Assembly: GCA_903871875.1 (NCBI GenBank)
Contig: CAIQIR010000104.1
Location: 1 to 64,000, forward strand
Direction: 5' to 3'
Length of the DNA stretch: 64,000 nt
Source of the DNA: an uncultured Schlesneria sp.
GTDB taxonomy: Bacteria; Planctomycetota; Planctomycetia; Planctomycetales; Planctomycetaceae
Under the pieces are notes generated by a model, which saw only the letters and a list, made by a program, of their open reading frames with translations, was not told where the DNA came from and did no database searches. A program made the translations under genes and the position numbers. Positions 29,132-38,674 of the stretch are shown here, piece by piece (position 1 is the stretch's first letter; the number at the start of each line of letters is the position of its first letter).

Positions 29132-30138
29132 AGCATTGGTACCGTCCCGCAGGCTGGCGACAGCTGCTCGCTGGCGCGGCTCTGGGGGCTGTGATTGTCG
29201 GATTTTCGACGTGGGTCAGCGGTGAATCGAAGCCGAGATTGCTCAGTCCGATTGGTGAACGGTTTTGGCCATCAGAATTCGGCGCCGACGATCAACGTGG
29301 TGCCGCGAATCGAATGACACCGGCACGCACAGTCAAAGCGGCCCAACTCATCAAGCAGGGTCAAACATTTCAGCTCGGCCGCCTGTATGAACAAGGCATG
29401 CCTGTTCCCGGAAAACGTCATTTCAGTTTGACGATCCCCGGCTTGCCCACGGGGCGACCGACTGGCGTGAATCAGATCGTTTCCAACGACGAATTGGTTA
29501 GTGGTGAAATCGGCCAGGTGGGAACCCAGTTTGACGGCTTGGGACATGTTGGAATTCGCCTGAATGGTGAAGATCTGTTCTACAACGGCAACAAGCTTGC
29601 CGATTTCGGCGACCCTTATGGCTTGAAGAAACTGGGCGTGGAAAATGTCGGCGTCTTTTTCACGCGGGCAATTCTGCTCGATGTCTGCAGTCTGCGCGGA
29701 AACGATCGGTTGCCGAACGGGTATGTGATCACACCGGATGAACTGCAAGCCTGCCTGGACAAATCCAAGCTGCAGATCGAGGAAGGCGATGTGGTTCTGC
29801 TGCGGACCGGCCATGGCAAGTTGTGGATGAAGGACAATGAAACCTACGGGGCAGGTGAACCGGGATTGGGATTGGCCGCCGCGAAGTTTTTGACAGACCG
29901 CAAAGTGGCGCTGATCGGTGCCGACAACTGGGCTATCGAAGTTGTCCCGCATGAAAATAAAGAGATGGCCTTCCCCGTTCACCAATGGGACTTAACCAAG
30001 AACGGCGTGTATCACCTCGAAAATCTGGATCTCGAAGAAATCGCCACCTCGGGCGCGTACGAGTTTTGTTTCGTATTCAGCCCGCTTCGTCTGAAAGGGG
30101 CCACAGGATCGCCCGGCAATCCGATCGCCATTCGCTAA
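29128..30138 (+). CDS. Cyclase-family hydrolase (kynurenine formamidase-like)
   Basis: The protein has 336 residues with an N-terminal hydrophobic stretch (residues 12-30) that suggests export or anchoring. The metal-binding signature of the family, HxGTHxDxPxH, appears here as QVGTQFDGLGH, so the first two His are Gln while Asp and the last His are kept. This variant recurs in longer members of the family as I recall them. Family members hydrolyse amides or lactones (for example formylkynurenine and isatin). The start overlaps the carrier stop by 4 bases. It probably opens a ring or cleaves an amide early in a pathway. Confidence 0.85.
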   Translation: MKHWYRPAGWRQLLAGAALGAVIVGFSTWVSGESKPRLLSPIGERFWPSEFGADDQRGAANRMTPARTVKAAQLIKQGQTFQLGRLYEQGMPVPGKRHFSLTIPGLPTGRPTGVNQIVSNDELVSGEIGQVGTQFDGLGHVGIRLNGEDLFYNGNKLADFGDPYGLKKLGVENVGVFFTRAILLDVCSLRGNDRLPNGYVITPDELQACLDKSKLQIEEGDVVLLRTGHGKLWMKDNETYGAGEPGLGLAAAKFLTDRKVALIGADNWAIEVVPHENKEMAFPVHQWDLTKNGVYHLENLDLEEIATSGAYEFCFVFSPLRLKGATGSPGNPIAIR

Positions 30139-30301
30139 ACGGGACTGTCTTTCAGCGTTTTCTTGCGGAAAAAACGAGGAGATGTCCACAGGGAACTAGG
30201 TCGTTTGTGGCAGTGCCCGAGGGATGATGGATCGATCCACGCAAAATGACGTCGCACGGCGGTTCTTATGCGGCCGCTGACGAGACAAGGTCTTCAGAAA
30301 T

Positions 30302-31360
30302 ATGAGTAGTCGACTCTTTTCGCCGCAAGCCGTATCCGATCTGGGCGTCAATTTGTTCGTCGCCGCAGGAGCTCGTCGCAGCGACGCCACGGCCACGATC
30401 AAATCTCTAGTGACCAGCAGCTTGATGGGACTCGACTCGCACGGTGTGATTCGCATTCCAGAATATCTTGGTTTGTTGGCGGCCGGAACGATTGTGGCCG
30501 ACGCGGTGATTTCGGTGGAACGCACGGGGCCGAGTACCGCCATCGTCGATTGCGGCCACGGCTTCGGTGCAGTGGGTGCCGAACGGGCCATGCAAGCTGC
30601 CGTCATGATCGCCAAGGAACAACGAACCGCTTGCGTCATCACGCGACGTTGTAACCACCTCGGACGATTGGGAGCGTGGGTGCAGCAGGCGGCCGATGAA
30701 GGCATGCTGGCGCTGGCAACCTGCAATTCACCGGTCTACGGACATTTTGTGCTGCCCTGGGGCGGACGCGAGCCCCGTCTGGCTACGAATCCGATCGCCT
30801 ATGCAGCGCCGACCAGCGGCGATCCAGTGGTCTCCGATTTTTCCACGTCGGTAGCTCCGGAAGGCAAGATTCGGTTCTATCGCAACGAAGGCCTGCCGGT
30901 TCCCGACGGCTGGATTCTCGATAGCACCGGTCACCCAACGAATGACCCCAAGGCCTTTTACGGACCTCCTCAAGGCGGCATTCTTCCTCTAGGGGGCAGT
31001 GCTGGCCACAAGGGATTCGCCTTGGGATTGCTGGTAGAAATCCTCGGCAGTGCTCTGGCGGGAATTGGTTCACAAGACACTCAGGTGACCGGTAACGGCA
31101 CCTGTTTCATTGTGATTGATCCGTCAGCGTTCTGTCCGCTCGCCGTGTTCCGTCGTCTCATGAACGAAACGGTGGCCTACATGAAATCGTCTTCGCCCAT
31201 GCCGGGGGTTTCAGAGGTCCTCGTACCGGGCGAATTGGAATTCCGGACCCTGCGACAACGCCAACAGGACGGCATCCCGATCGACGCGGCCACTTTGCAA
31301 GCATTGCAAGATTACGGTCAGAAGCTGAAGGTGGATGTGACTAGTTTGGGAAGCGACTAA
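30302..31360 (+). CDS. Ldh-family (malate/L-lactate-type) NAD(P) oxidoreductase
   Basis: The protein has 352 residues, with the Ldh_2 family fold unrelated to the classical Rossmann malate dehydrogenases. Visible motifs are DSHGVIRIPEY, a basic TRRCNHLGRLG segment that should hold the catalytic His, NPIAYAAP, and a C-terminal GHKGFALGL. These enzymes oxidise 2-hydroxy acids such as malate, sulfolactate and ureidoglycolate. It begins 163 bases after the cyclase stop on the same strand. In this context it may oxidise a hydroxy acid released by the cyclase. Confidence 0.88.
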   Translation: MSSRLFSPQAVSDLGVNLFVAAGARRSDATATIKSLVTSSLMGLDSHGVIRIPEYLGLLAAGTIVADAVISVERTGPSTAIVDCGHGFGAVGAERAMQAAVMIAKEQRTACVITRRCNHLGRLGAWVQQAADEGMLALATCNSPVYGHFVLPWGGREPRLATNPIAYAAPTSGDPVVSDFSTSVAPEGKIRFYRNEGLPVPDGWILDSTGHPTNDPKAFYGPPQGGILPLGGSAGHKGFALGLLVEILGSALAGIGSQDTQVTGNGTCFIVIDPSAFCPLAVFRRLMNETVAYMKSSSPMPGVSEVLVPGELEFRTLRQRQQDGIPIDAATLQALQDYGQKLKVDVTSLGSD

Positions 31361-31427
31361 CGCCATTTTGGCATCTCGACGAGATCTGACAATCGAGAAA
31401 TCTGGTTCATCGGAAAGGACGACAGGC

Positions 31428-32537
31428 TTGAGCTCACCACAACCGCTACGACTGGGGATGTTCGTGATGCCGATTCACGATCCGAACAAATCCCTGGTCC
31501 AATGCATCGATGAGGATCTGGAACTGGCAGTACTCTGCGAGCAACTGGGCTTCGACGATTTCTGGGTGGGCGAACACCACACCTCCAGCGTCGAAAATAT
31601 TGTGATGCCCGAAATCTTCCTGGCCAAAGTGCTGGGACTGACGAAGCGGATGCGAGTGGGGCCCGCGCCGGTCTGTTTGCAATACCACCACCCAGTTAAC
31701 GTCGCCGGCCGGCTGGCGTTTCTAGACCATCTGTCGCATGGCCGGTTGAATGTCTGCTTTGGTCCAGGTGCCATTCCGACGGACATGGAAATTTTCGGTA
31801 CGCAGCCCAGTGACATGAGTGCACGTGTTACCGAATCGATCGACATGATCCTGAAACTGTGGGAAGGAAACGTGCCGATTGATTTAAAGGGGCGTTTCTG
31901 GAATGCACAGATGAAGGATCATCTGCATCCGGAATTTGGAGTGGGACATCTCCACAAACCGTTTCAGCTTCCTTACCCGCCCATTTATGTTCCCAGCATC
32001 AGCAGAAGCTCCCCCGGTCTGATCAAGGCGGCCGAACGAGGCTTTCGATTCATCAGCCATCACATGCTTCATCACGGTGTGCTAAAGGAACAATGGCGAA
32101 CTTATGTGGACGCCGCGGCGAAGTCCGGTCGAACAGCCACTTCGAACGATTGGGCACTTTCGCGCAACATCTTCGTGGCCGAATCGACCAGCGATGCCCA
32201 GCAGACGGCCCGAACCAATTCGCTGGGGAAATGCCTGCAGTACATTCTCGATTTGACTCGAGCCACGGCGCCGAACGGTGTCGCGATGTGGAAACGGGAC
32301 GAACAGCAGTCCGATGCCGAATGTTCACTCGACTATTTCCTCAACGACGTGGCACTGATTGGCGACCCGGCTGAAGTCGTCCGTCAGTTATTACAGCTGC
32401 GCGAGCGGATCGGTGCGTTCGGCACGCTGATCCTGACAGCCCATGACTGGGACGATCGATTGGCCTGGACAGACAGCCTGGAATTGTTTGTCCGGGAAGT
32501 TCTCCCCGCATACAACAAGGCGTTGGGCGCTGCCTGA
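31428..32537 (+). CDS. LLM-class flavin-dependent monooxygenase
   Basis: The protein has 369 residues if translation begins at the TTG at 31428, which has AAGGA about 10 bases upstream; an earlier TTG (31368) and an ATG at 31458 are alternatives. The bacterial-luciferase fold is shown by an N-terminal LRLGMFV strand, LGFDDFWVGEHH, RVGPAPVCLQYHHP and a C-terminal DPAEVVRQLLQL. Family members use FMNH2 or F420H2 to oxygenate small substrates. No dedicated flavin reductase is adjacent, so it may take reduced flavin from the pool. It starts 67 bases after the Ldh-family gene. Confidence 0.85.
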   Translation: MSSPQPLRLGMFVMPIHDPNKSLVQCIDEDLELAVLCEQLGFDDFWVGEHHTSSVENIVMPEIFLAKVLGLTKRMRVGPAPVCLQYHHPVNVAGRLAFLDHLSHGRLNVCFGPGAIPTDMEIFGTQPSDMSARVTESIDMILKLWEGNVPIDLKGRFWNAQMKDHLHPEFGVGHLHKPFQLPYPPIYVPSISRSSPGLIKAAERGFRFISHHMLHHGVLKEQWRTYVDAAAKSGRTATSNDWALSRNIFVAESTSDAQQTARTNSLGKCLQYILDLTRATAPNGVAMWKRDEQQSDAECSLDYFLNDVALIGDPAEVVRQLLQLRERIGAFGTLILTAHDWDDRLAWTDSLELFVREVLPAYNKALGAA

Positions 32538-32589
32538 TGATCTCGAATGACCCTGCTAGACAGTCCATTCTCACTCACGGAAACGATCG

Positions 32590-33405
32590 ATGATCAGTAC
32601 ACACATGCAACGAATGCGAGACAAGCTGCGAGCAGGAAAAGTCGTCCTGGGCGCCGGCATCACGCTGACAGACCCCGCCGTCACGGAAGCGCTCGCTCCC
32701 AGCGTCGACTTTGTGTGGATCGATCTCGAACACAATCCGATCACGGTGGAAAAGATGCTGGGCCACCTGATCGCCGCACGAGCGGGTGGTTGTGCTTCGA
32801 TCGTCAGGATCCCGACCAATGATGTGGGCTGGATCAAACGTGTGTTAGATTCGGGTGCGGAAGGCATCATTCTTCCCCGTGCCTATTCCGCGAAAGAAGT
32901 GGCCGACTTTGTATCTGCCTGTCGGTATCCACCGTTGGGAACTCGTGGATTCGGTCCACGTCGTCCGATGCAATACGGACGGCTGGAACAGCAAGCTTAT
33001 CTGCAGCAGGCTAATCGCGATTTGTTTGTCGTGGCTCAAGTGGAAACGAAAGAGCTGGTCGCCGATCTGGACAATGTGCTCAAACTGGAAGGACTCGATT
33101 CACTCGTGCTGGGACCTCAGGATCTTTCCGGCTCGATGGGCCGGCTGGGTGAGACCACGCACCCGGACGTCGTTCAGGCGATGAAGACCGTCGCCTCCAA
33201 AGCCAAAGCGGCAGGCAAGTTCATCGGTTCGGGACTGGGGGCCAATCCGAAATTCGCCAAACTGCTGATCGACTGCGGCGTGCAGTGGATGCAGGCCGGC
33301 AATGATTTCGAATACATGATCCGCAACTGCGAACGAACCTTCAGCCAGATTCGCGGCGAATCGGGCGATCAAGGGACCACCGATTCTTACGGCCAAAAAC
33401 AGTGA
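32590..33405 (+). CDS. HpcH/HpaI-family aldolase
   Basis: The protein has 271 residues in a TIM barrel. VDFVWIDLEHNP and a GAEGIILPR segment are family hallmarks. The metal ligands should be Glu in AQVETK and Asp in GPQDLSGSMG. Family enzymes split 4-hydroxy-2-oxo acids to pyruvate (or oxaloacetate) and an aldehyde, often as the last step of aromatic catabolism. It begins 52 bases after the monooxygenase and is the last gene of the run. The next gene (33481) points the opposite way. Confidence 0.9.
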   Translation: MISTHMQRMRDKLRAGKVVLGAGITLTDPAVTEALAPSVDFVWIDLEHNPITVEKMLGHLIAARAGGCASIVRIPTNDVGWIKRVLDSGAEGIILPRAYSAKEVADFVSACRYPPLGTRGFGPRRPMQYGRLEQQAYLQQANRDLFVVAQVETKELVADLDNVLKLEGLDSLVLGPQDLSGSMGRLGETTHPDVVQAMKTVASKAKAAGKFIGSGLGANPKFAKLLIDCGVQWMQAGNDFEYMIRNCERTFSQIRGESGDQGTTDSYGQKQ

Positions 33406-33480
33406 GATGCAGTCAGCAGAGGCTGGCAGCGAAGGGGGCGATGTTGGCGATATCGACCGTCGCGCCGCCGGCCTTGCAAC

Positions 33481-35298
33481 CTATTGGATGCGGGGAACGG
33501 TAACCGGTTGAGGCAGCCCCTTCCCCCCCAGGTCGCGCGCCCAGCCGAACCCGCCCCGGTGAAACTCCAGCTTCCAATGATGGATTTGGCAATAACGCAG
33601 CAGGTCGGTCTCTTGGGCGAACCGAGCAAGCAACAACTCTTCACGCCGGTCGATGACCAGCACCGTCGGCACGGCCTCAAACTGCGCGGCATAGAAGTCG
33701 CGGATTCCCAGGTCAGAAGAGACATACGACGCCATTTTTCCGCCGGGAAATTCGATTTCTTGTAGTTCGCCAAGCCGCAAGGCGGGCTGTTCGCCCAATT
33801 GCCAATGTCCAGATTGCAGGGACCAGACACACCCCAACGAAGCAAGGATCAAGTAGATCGCAGCACAAGGTCGGTTCGGTACGAGACAGGCCGATTCCGG
33901 GTGAGCCGTTTTGGCGTTTTTGGACGTCACGGCGGAAATCACGGGAGTCTCGTAAGACAACAGGCAAAGTCCGGCGGGAACCACATGGGCCAGGATTCGA
34001 CTAAGCGAGGTCGAAAGATGCCAGTACGGATGATAGGGCGTAATCAGGTAAACGGTGTAGTAAACGACAATCTGCAGGGCCACCGCCAACAACAGCGGAG
34101 ATGCCGTCGCTGGTCGTCGCAAGCGTAACACCATCAGCAACAGGCCCCACCACAATGCACCTGCCCAATCCCGCCAGTCGGTCAAGATTTGGATCAACCG
34201 TCCCCAGATAAATCGATGATAAATCAGCATTTCGACTTGATCGAACCGAGCGACCAATGGAGTGGGGTTGATCAGGATTCCAGGCTGAACCAATTCGCCA
34301 ATTTCGAAACTGCGCATCGGCTGTACCAAATCGCTGGGAGGAGCCAGGGTCAGCTTGAACAGACCAATCGCCATGATGGGAACCGCGGCGCCTCGAAGAA
34401 TGTGTGCCCAACCGGTTCGAGAAAACGCCGTCCGGGACAGCAACCTCATTCCCACGATCACAAGGACGAAAGCGGCAAACCAGGTCAATCCTTCATTTTT
34501 CATCAGACATGACCACGCTCCGAAAAACCCTGCCAAACAGGCGGCGCGGTGATTCGACTTCGCACTCGCGTAGGTATACCAGGCGCAGCATCCCAGAATC
34601 GAATAGGCCAACCCGAAGTCTGCCAGCTTGATAGCGGCCAGCTTCCAGACAATCGGTATCGCCAACACAACCGCGGTAGAAAATGTGGGACGGATACGTT
34701 CCGTCGAAATGGCCTGAAATCCTGCGACCAGAAAAACATAGCCCAGCCAAAACGGAGAAAACAGAATTGCCGTCGTGGCGGATGTCATCTGGCCATCGAC
34801 GCGCCACAGTGCATGCAGAGCCCAGCCCAATAGCGGAGGGTAGTCGGGATGTAACAGTGCCAGATCATTGGAAAAGGCGTTTTTCCAATCGGCCCCACCG
34901 ACAAAGAAAAATCGAGCTCGTAATACCCAAGTGAATAACGAATCCCAGCCACCCCAGGGTTCAAGTTGGTGCGATTGAACGGCCACGATGCTCGCGCAGA
35001 GCATACAAATCAGATAAGGCCATGTGGCCAAGGCCAGGCCCTTGATCTGCAGCCAAGAGGGACGTGTCGGACGTTTCTTACTCGCCGCGACAACGACCAA
35101 CAGATTCGCGGGAATCAGCACAACGAGCGGAGGAAGTCCGAGCAGCGTATTGAGTAACCCGGCGATCCCGCACAACGAAATCCAAGCCGCCGGCAAGGCA
35201 CCAATTCCCAGCAATCGACTGGGCAAATCAGGACACCGTCCCGCCACCGCGATGCAGCCGGCTCCGTAAAAAATCAGTGTCATCAATAGAGAAAGCAT
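33481..35298 (-). CDS. Polytopic membrane protein, glycosyltransferase (GT-C) like
   Basis: This is a 605-residue protein with about 12-13 helices covering residues 1-520, and a soluble C-terminal part of about 90 residues. The layout resembles GT-C lipid-linked sugar transferases: an early WGGWDSLFTWVLRARFFF loop with an acidic residue, then a long polytopic section. No family-defining motif was fully recognised, so the activity is inferred only from topology. It ends 75 bases from the aldolase stop in a convergent arrangement. A similar but distinct polytopic protein is encoded at 38675. Confidence 0.7.
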   Translation of the reverse strand: MLSLLMTLIFYGAGCIAVAGRCPDLPSRLLGIGALPAAWISLCGIAGLLNTLLGLPPLVVLIPANLLVVVAASKKRPTRPSWLQIKGLALATWPYLICMLCASIVAVQSHQLEPWGGWDSLFTWVLRARFFFVGGADWKNAFSNDLALLHPDYPPLLGWALHALWRVDGQMTSATTAILFSPFWLGYVFLVAGFQAISTERIRPTFSTAVVLAIPIVWKLAAIKLADFGLAYSILGCCAWYTYASAKSNHRAACLAGFFGAWSCLMKNEGLTWFAAFVLVIVGMRLLSRTAFSRTGWAHILRGAAVPIMAIGLFKLTLAPPSDLVQPMRSFEIGELVQPGILINPTPLVARFDQVEMLIYHRFIWGRLIQILTDWRDWAGALWWGLLLMVLRLRRPATASPLLLAVALQIVVYYTVYLITPYHPYWHLSTSLSRILAHVVPAGLCLLSYETPVISAVTSKNAKTAHPESACLVPNRPCAAIYLILASLGCVWSLQSGHWQLGEQPALRLGELQEIEFPGGKMASYVSSDLGIRDFYAAQFEAVPTVLVIDRREELLLARFAQETDLLRYCQIHHWKLEFHRGGFGWARDLGGKGLPQPVTVPRIQ

Positions 35299-35429
35299 CG
35301 TCGGCCCCTGGCCCGCACGGGGCTCCGTTTCACCGCACCTGCACGAACTCCTTTTGTCAGCAGTTGGCGAAGCCGTATGCTAGGTCGCCGCGTTTTCGTT
35401 CGCAATCAGACCGAGTCCGGATGCAGGCG

Positions 35430-36788
35430 TTAGCGAATCGGCGGCAGACGCCCGCCCCGTTGAATGAATCGCTCCGACAAGCCAGCTCCTCGCACCGGCA
35501 GAATGACCGCGCTGCCTTTCATGCCACTGTAGGAAACCAAGTCGCCCGCCTGTTTGCCGGGGACGATAATCAAACGAACCGCGGCGGGCCGGCGATTCAG
35601 CACAGCAAATGACACCTGATCAGCAATAATCGATGCCAGTGTCGAGAGTTCGGTATCGCCGGGCAGGCAGATGAGATCCAACCCGCTCGCTCCGGCGTTG
35701 GCCGCCATACAAAGTTGGTCAAAAGTCAATGTTCCTGACTGGGTCGCGGCGGCGAGCGACGTGTCTTCCAGTACCGACAACATAATCCGGGAATAGGCCC
35801 CCGCCGAACACGATGCAAAGGCCGAACCGGCGCGAATCGCACTCAAGATCAAGGTCAGAGCCGTGGCTGTACCGGGCGCACCTACGCGTTCGATTCCCAG
35901 CAGCGGCAATAGATCGACGACGCTGTCACCCGGACGATGAGTAGGTGCCAACGTGACGTCGATACTGCCAAATTCAGCACCCAGTTTTTCGGCAATTTCC
36001 CGACCAACCAGTTCGGCCGTTCGTGTCGCCTGGAAGACGGCCGTTTGAATCACCGAAGCCAATTCGTCCAGCTTGGAATTGGGATTTTCGAGCAATCGCT
36101 CTTCGAGCGCGTGTCGGATGATTGCCGTCGCCCCCACCCCCACATGCACGACCAGATCGCCCCAGCCGTCTCCCAGACAGGCACCGGTCAGATGGGGGTG
36201 ACCGGTCGAATCGTTGGCCAGGATTGCCAGTTTTGCCGCCGCATCTCCGTTGCGGTGGCTGGAGGCCACGGCCGACTTGAGCAGCGCATCCGCTGCCAGC
36301 GACACCGCCTCCATGTTGACACCATTTTCCGTCGACCCGACGTGAACGGCCGCCCGAACTCGTTCGGTTTGAACCAACGCCTCGGGCAGGCTGGCAATCA
36401 ATTGTCTGGCGCTTTGCGTCATTCCATGCTGAACATCGGCCGCAAAGCCTCCGATCCGGTCTGCATGCACGTTCGCCGCGGCACCGTCGAGCGTCTTGGC
36501 AATGTTCACGAAGTCCGAGGCATTGAATCCCTGGGCGACACGATCGATGGGCGTCACGCACAGTCGGCGTTGCAATACCGGCACACCGGTCATCGACGCC
36601 ACTTCGCTGCAGACGGCATTCATTCGCCCCGCCTTGTCGACGATGCGCTGATAAATCCCGTCACACAACTTGTGAAAGCTGCGGTCAGTACAGTCCGCGA
36701 TATTGATCCCCAGCGTGACAGTCCGGACATCGAGGGGAAGTTGACGAATCTGTTGAAGGGCAGAAAAAAAACCGGTGCTGTGTACCAT
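35430..36788 (-). CDS. DUF711/UPF0210 (PFL family) protein
   Basis: The protein has 452 residues, the usual length of the UPF0210 family. A Thr-Leu-Gly-Ile-Asn strand near the N-terminus and a CVTPIDRVAQG segment fit my memory of the family. The function is unknown; the fold resembles that of glycyl-radical enzymes, but no radical motif is claimed. It follows the ACT-domain gene by 74 bases on the same strand, the arrangement seen for this family in Firmicutes, so the pair is a conserved module. Confidence 0.85.
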   Translation of the reverse strand: MVHSTGFFSALQQIRQLPLDVRTVTLGINIADCTDRSFHKLCDGIYQRIVDKAGRMNAVCSEVASMTGVPVLQRRLCVTPIDRVAQGFNASDFVNIAKTLDGAAANVHADRIGGFAADVQHGMTQSARQLIASLPEALVQTERVRAAVHVGSTENGVNMEAVSLAADALLKSAVASSHRNGDAAAKLAILANDSTGHPHLTGACLGDGWGDLVVHVGVGATAIIRHALEERLLENPNSKLDELASVIQTAVFQATRTAELVGREIAEKLGAEFGSIDVTLAPTHRPGDSVVDLLPLLGIERVGAPGTATALTLILSAIRAGSAFASCSAGAYSRIMLSVLEDTSLAAATQSGTLTFDQLCMAANAGASGLDLICLPGDTELSTLASIIADQVSFAVLNRRPAAVRLIIVPGKQAGDLVSYSGMKGSAVILPVRGAGLSERFIQRGGRLPPIR

Positions 36789-36862
36789 CGGAGCGGCCTC
36801 GTGATCTGATCATGGTGATCGGTTGGCGGAGTGCAGTGCGTCATCGTGACGAATCGGCACGC

Positions 36863-37453
36863 CTAGGGGACTGCCGTATTGAATCCAACCGGTTCAGGGT
36901 GTGCCAAAGCCGCAATAATTCGGCGGTGTTGCATGGTGACGGTGATCCCGTCGGACTGAAATTCCTGCCTGAGTTCTTCACACAGGTGCAGTGCATCGGT
37001 ACCGGGCGGCACCGACAATTCCATCGCAGCCAGAAATGTCTGGGTACTTTCTTGCTGACGACCCTGCAGATCGACCAAATCGATTCCATCAAGCGCCAAG
37101 CGATGCGCCAGGAATCGCAGGACGCCAGGTCGATCGGGGCCCGAAAGCGTCAGCACATAGCGTTCTTTCGGAGTCGGTTCCGTCTCACCATCAAATCCCA
37201 TTTCCTCTGACGGATCGCGTAGCGTGACTTCAGCGCCAAATGGCCGGCAGACCGCTCGAATGTGATCGACGATCACTTCGGGATCCTGATCCTCGGGAAA
37301 GTCGGCGGCCATGATCACGGCGAAGAATTTGTGGATCACCGCCTGACTGACATCGCGGATATTCCCGCCCAGTTCGTCCAAAGCATTGGCCAGCGCCGCC
37401 AGAATCCCGGTTCTGTTGGCCGCCAATACGGTCATGATGTAACGCTTTGCCAT
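36863..37453 (-). CDS. Double ACT-domain protein
   Basis: The protein has 196 residues with two ACT domains. The first covers residues 3-80 (IMTVLAANRTGILAALANALDELGGNIRD), the second about 100-180 (YVLTLSGPDRPGVLRFLAHRL). ACT domains bind amino acids or other small ligands and regulate enzymes. It resembles the GcvR-like regulators but has no DNA-binding part. It is upstream of the DUF711 gene in the same transcription unit and probably gives that protein ligand control. Confidence 0.86.
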   Translation of the reverse strand: MAKRYIMTVLAANRTGILAALANALDELGGNIRDVSQAVIHKFFAVIMAADFPEDQDPEVIVDHIRAVCRPFGAEVTLRDPSEEMGFDGETEPTPKERYVLTLSGPDRPGVLRFLAHRLALDGIDLVDLQGRQQESTQTFLAAMELSVPPGTDALHLCEELRQEFQSDGITVTMQHRRIIAALAHPEPVGFNTAVP

Positions 37454-37572
37454 CTGTGTTCCATCAACAAGGGCGTTCGATCAAAGTATTCTTCGGAACA
37501 TTTCTACAACTAACTTTTACGGCGAAAGGCGAACCTCCAGTATACGATGTCATCGTCCGCTCCACGAACGTG

Positions 37573-38373
37573 TCAGCCGCCCAACAGCAGTCGCTGGATG
37601 AATTTGACTCCACGCGACAGATCGTGCGTCCGGTCTTCTCCTTGACTGCGAATCGCGGTTAACCAGCCTCGATAGTCCATTTCACCCAGCAGCGCCATGA
37701 CTTCGCCCCAATCGACATTGCCCTGCCCCACCGGTTCTTCCTGTCCTCCATCGATGCCGTGAATGCCGTCCCGCAATTGAACATGCATCACCAGATTGTG
37801 CAGCGTTCGCAGTGACTCTACCACAGGGCGACCGGTCATGGCGAAATGAGCCGGATCGAAGTCGATTCCGATCGGACCAGTTTGCACTGCGTCCAGTAAC
37901 GTTTTCAACGTTTCTGCGGAATCGTTGGTGGGAGTGATCGCTAACAGGGTCCCGATGTGATTGGCATAACGAGCCAGATCACAGAGCGCTTCGACCAGCA
38001 GCAGTCGCTCTTTGGAAGCCGGATCCTCGGGAATGCGGCCCACGCGAAAACAAAGAGTGGGCGCCTTGAGCGAGTAGGCAAATTTCATCGCGTCGCGAAT
38101 GGCCGCCAGACGGACGTCGATTTTGTCGGCTTCGTATAAGGGGTGATTGAGCGGAAAAACCGCACCAGCCACCTTGAGTCCATATTCACCGATCTGATGC
38201 AACAGGTCGCGTCGTCCCGTATCGGTCAATTCGCCTGATCGAACTTCGGTGCGGACATCGAACTGGATACCCGCAACATTTAACTCGGCAGCCGACTTGA
38301 TCGACTCCCTGAGTGGTTGAGAGAAACAACGCGTCGCCACTGCCTGTCGAAATTGATGCATCACTTGAGCCAA
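37573..38373 (-). CDS. Sugar phosphate isomerase/epimerase (xylose isomerase-like TIM barrel)
   Basis: The protein has 266 residues; an ATG at 38361 would shorten it by four. It reads as an AP-endonuclease-2-like TIM barrel: IKSAAELNVAGIQFDVRTE, LLAITPTNDSAETLKTLL, GIDFDPAHFAMTG and a closing NVDWGEVMALL. An Asp-Pro-Ala-His segment holds likely metal ligands. The activity is isomerisation or epimerisation of an unknown sugar or cyclitol. It is upstream of the ACT/DUF711 pair by 119 bases on the same strand and may or may not be co-transcribed. Confidence 0.85.
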   Translation of the reverse strand: MAQVMHQFRQAVATRCFSQPLRESIKSAAELNVAGIQFDVRTEVRSGELTDTGRRDLLHQIGEYGLKVAGAVFPLNHPLYEADKIDVRLAAIRDAMKFAYSLKAPTLCFRVGRIPEDPASKERLLLVEALCDLARYANHIGTLLAITPTNDSAETLKTLLDAVQTGPIGIDFDPAHFAMTGRPVVESLRTLHNLVMHVQLRDGIHGIDGGQEEPVGQGNVDWGEVMALLGEMDYRGWLTAIRSQGEDRTHDLSRGVKFIQRLLLGG

Positions 38374-38674
38374 TACTTTCCGGAATCATTCGCCGCCGCA
38401 AGACGTTAAGGCCGTCGACGACCTGCTAATAGTCTAGCAACCAACACGAATTTGCCCATGACCCGCAGTCGATCGCGACCGGGATCTGGGCCGGGTTTCG
38501 CAATCAGCCCGTTTCCCACCCCAGAAGTGACGGATTGCACCGATTTTAACGTTTGAGGCCGGCATGTTGACGAATCGCCTCCATGACCTATGTTTGGAAG
38601 ACGAGGTGCGATGGGCGGCTCGAACGTGCGTTCGATTCCTGAATTGACCTAAGTGCTTGAGATTCGAGATCGTA
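38374..38674. other. 301-base divergent intergenic region
   Basis: This region separates the epimerase (leftward) from the membrane protein (rightward) and must hold both promoters. I saw only a short TGCTA/TAGCA repeat near 38425 and no convincing promoter boxes. Confidence 0.4.

Noticed and set aside
35937-36809. Plus-strand frame opposite the DUF711 gene
   Set aside because: The DUF711 translation has family motifs; the plus-strand product does not.
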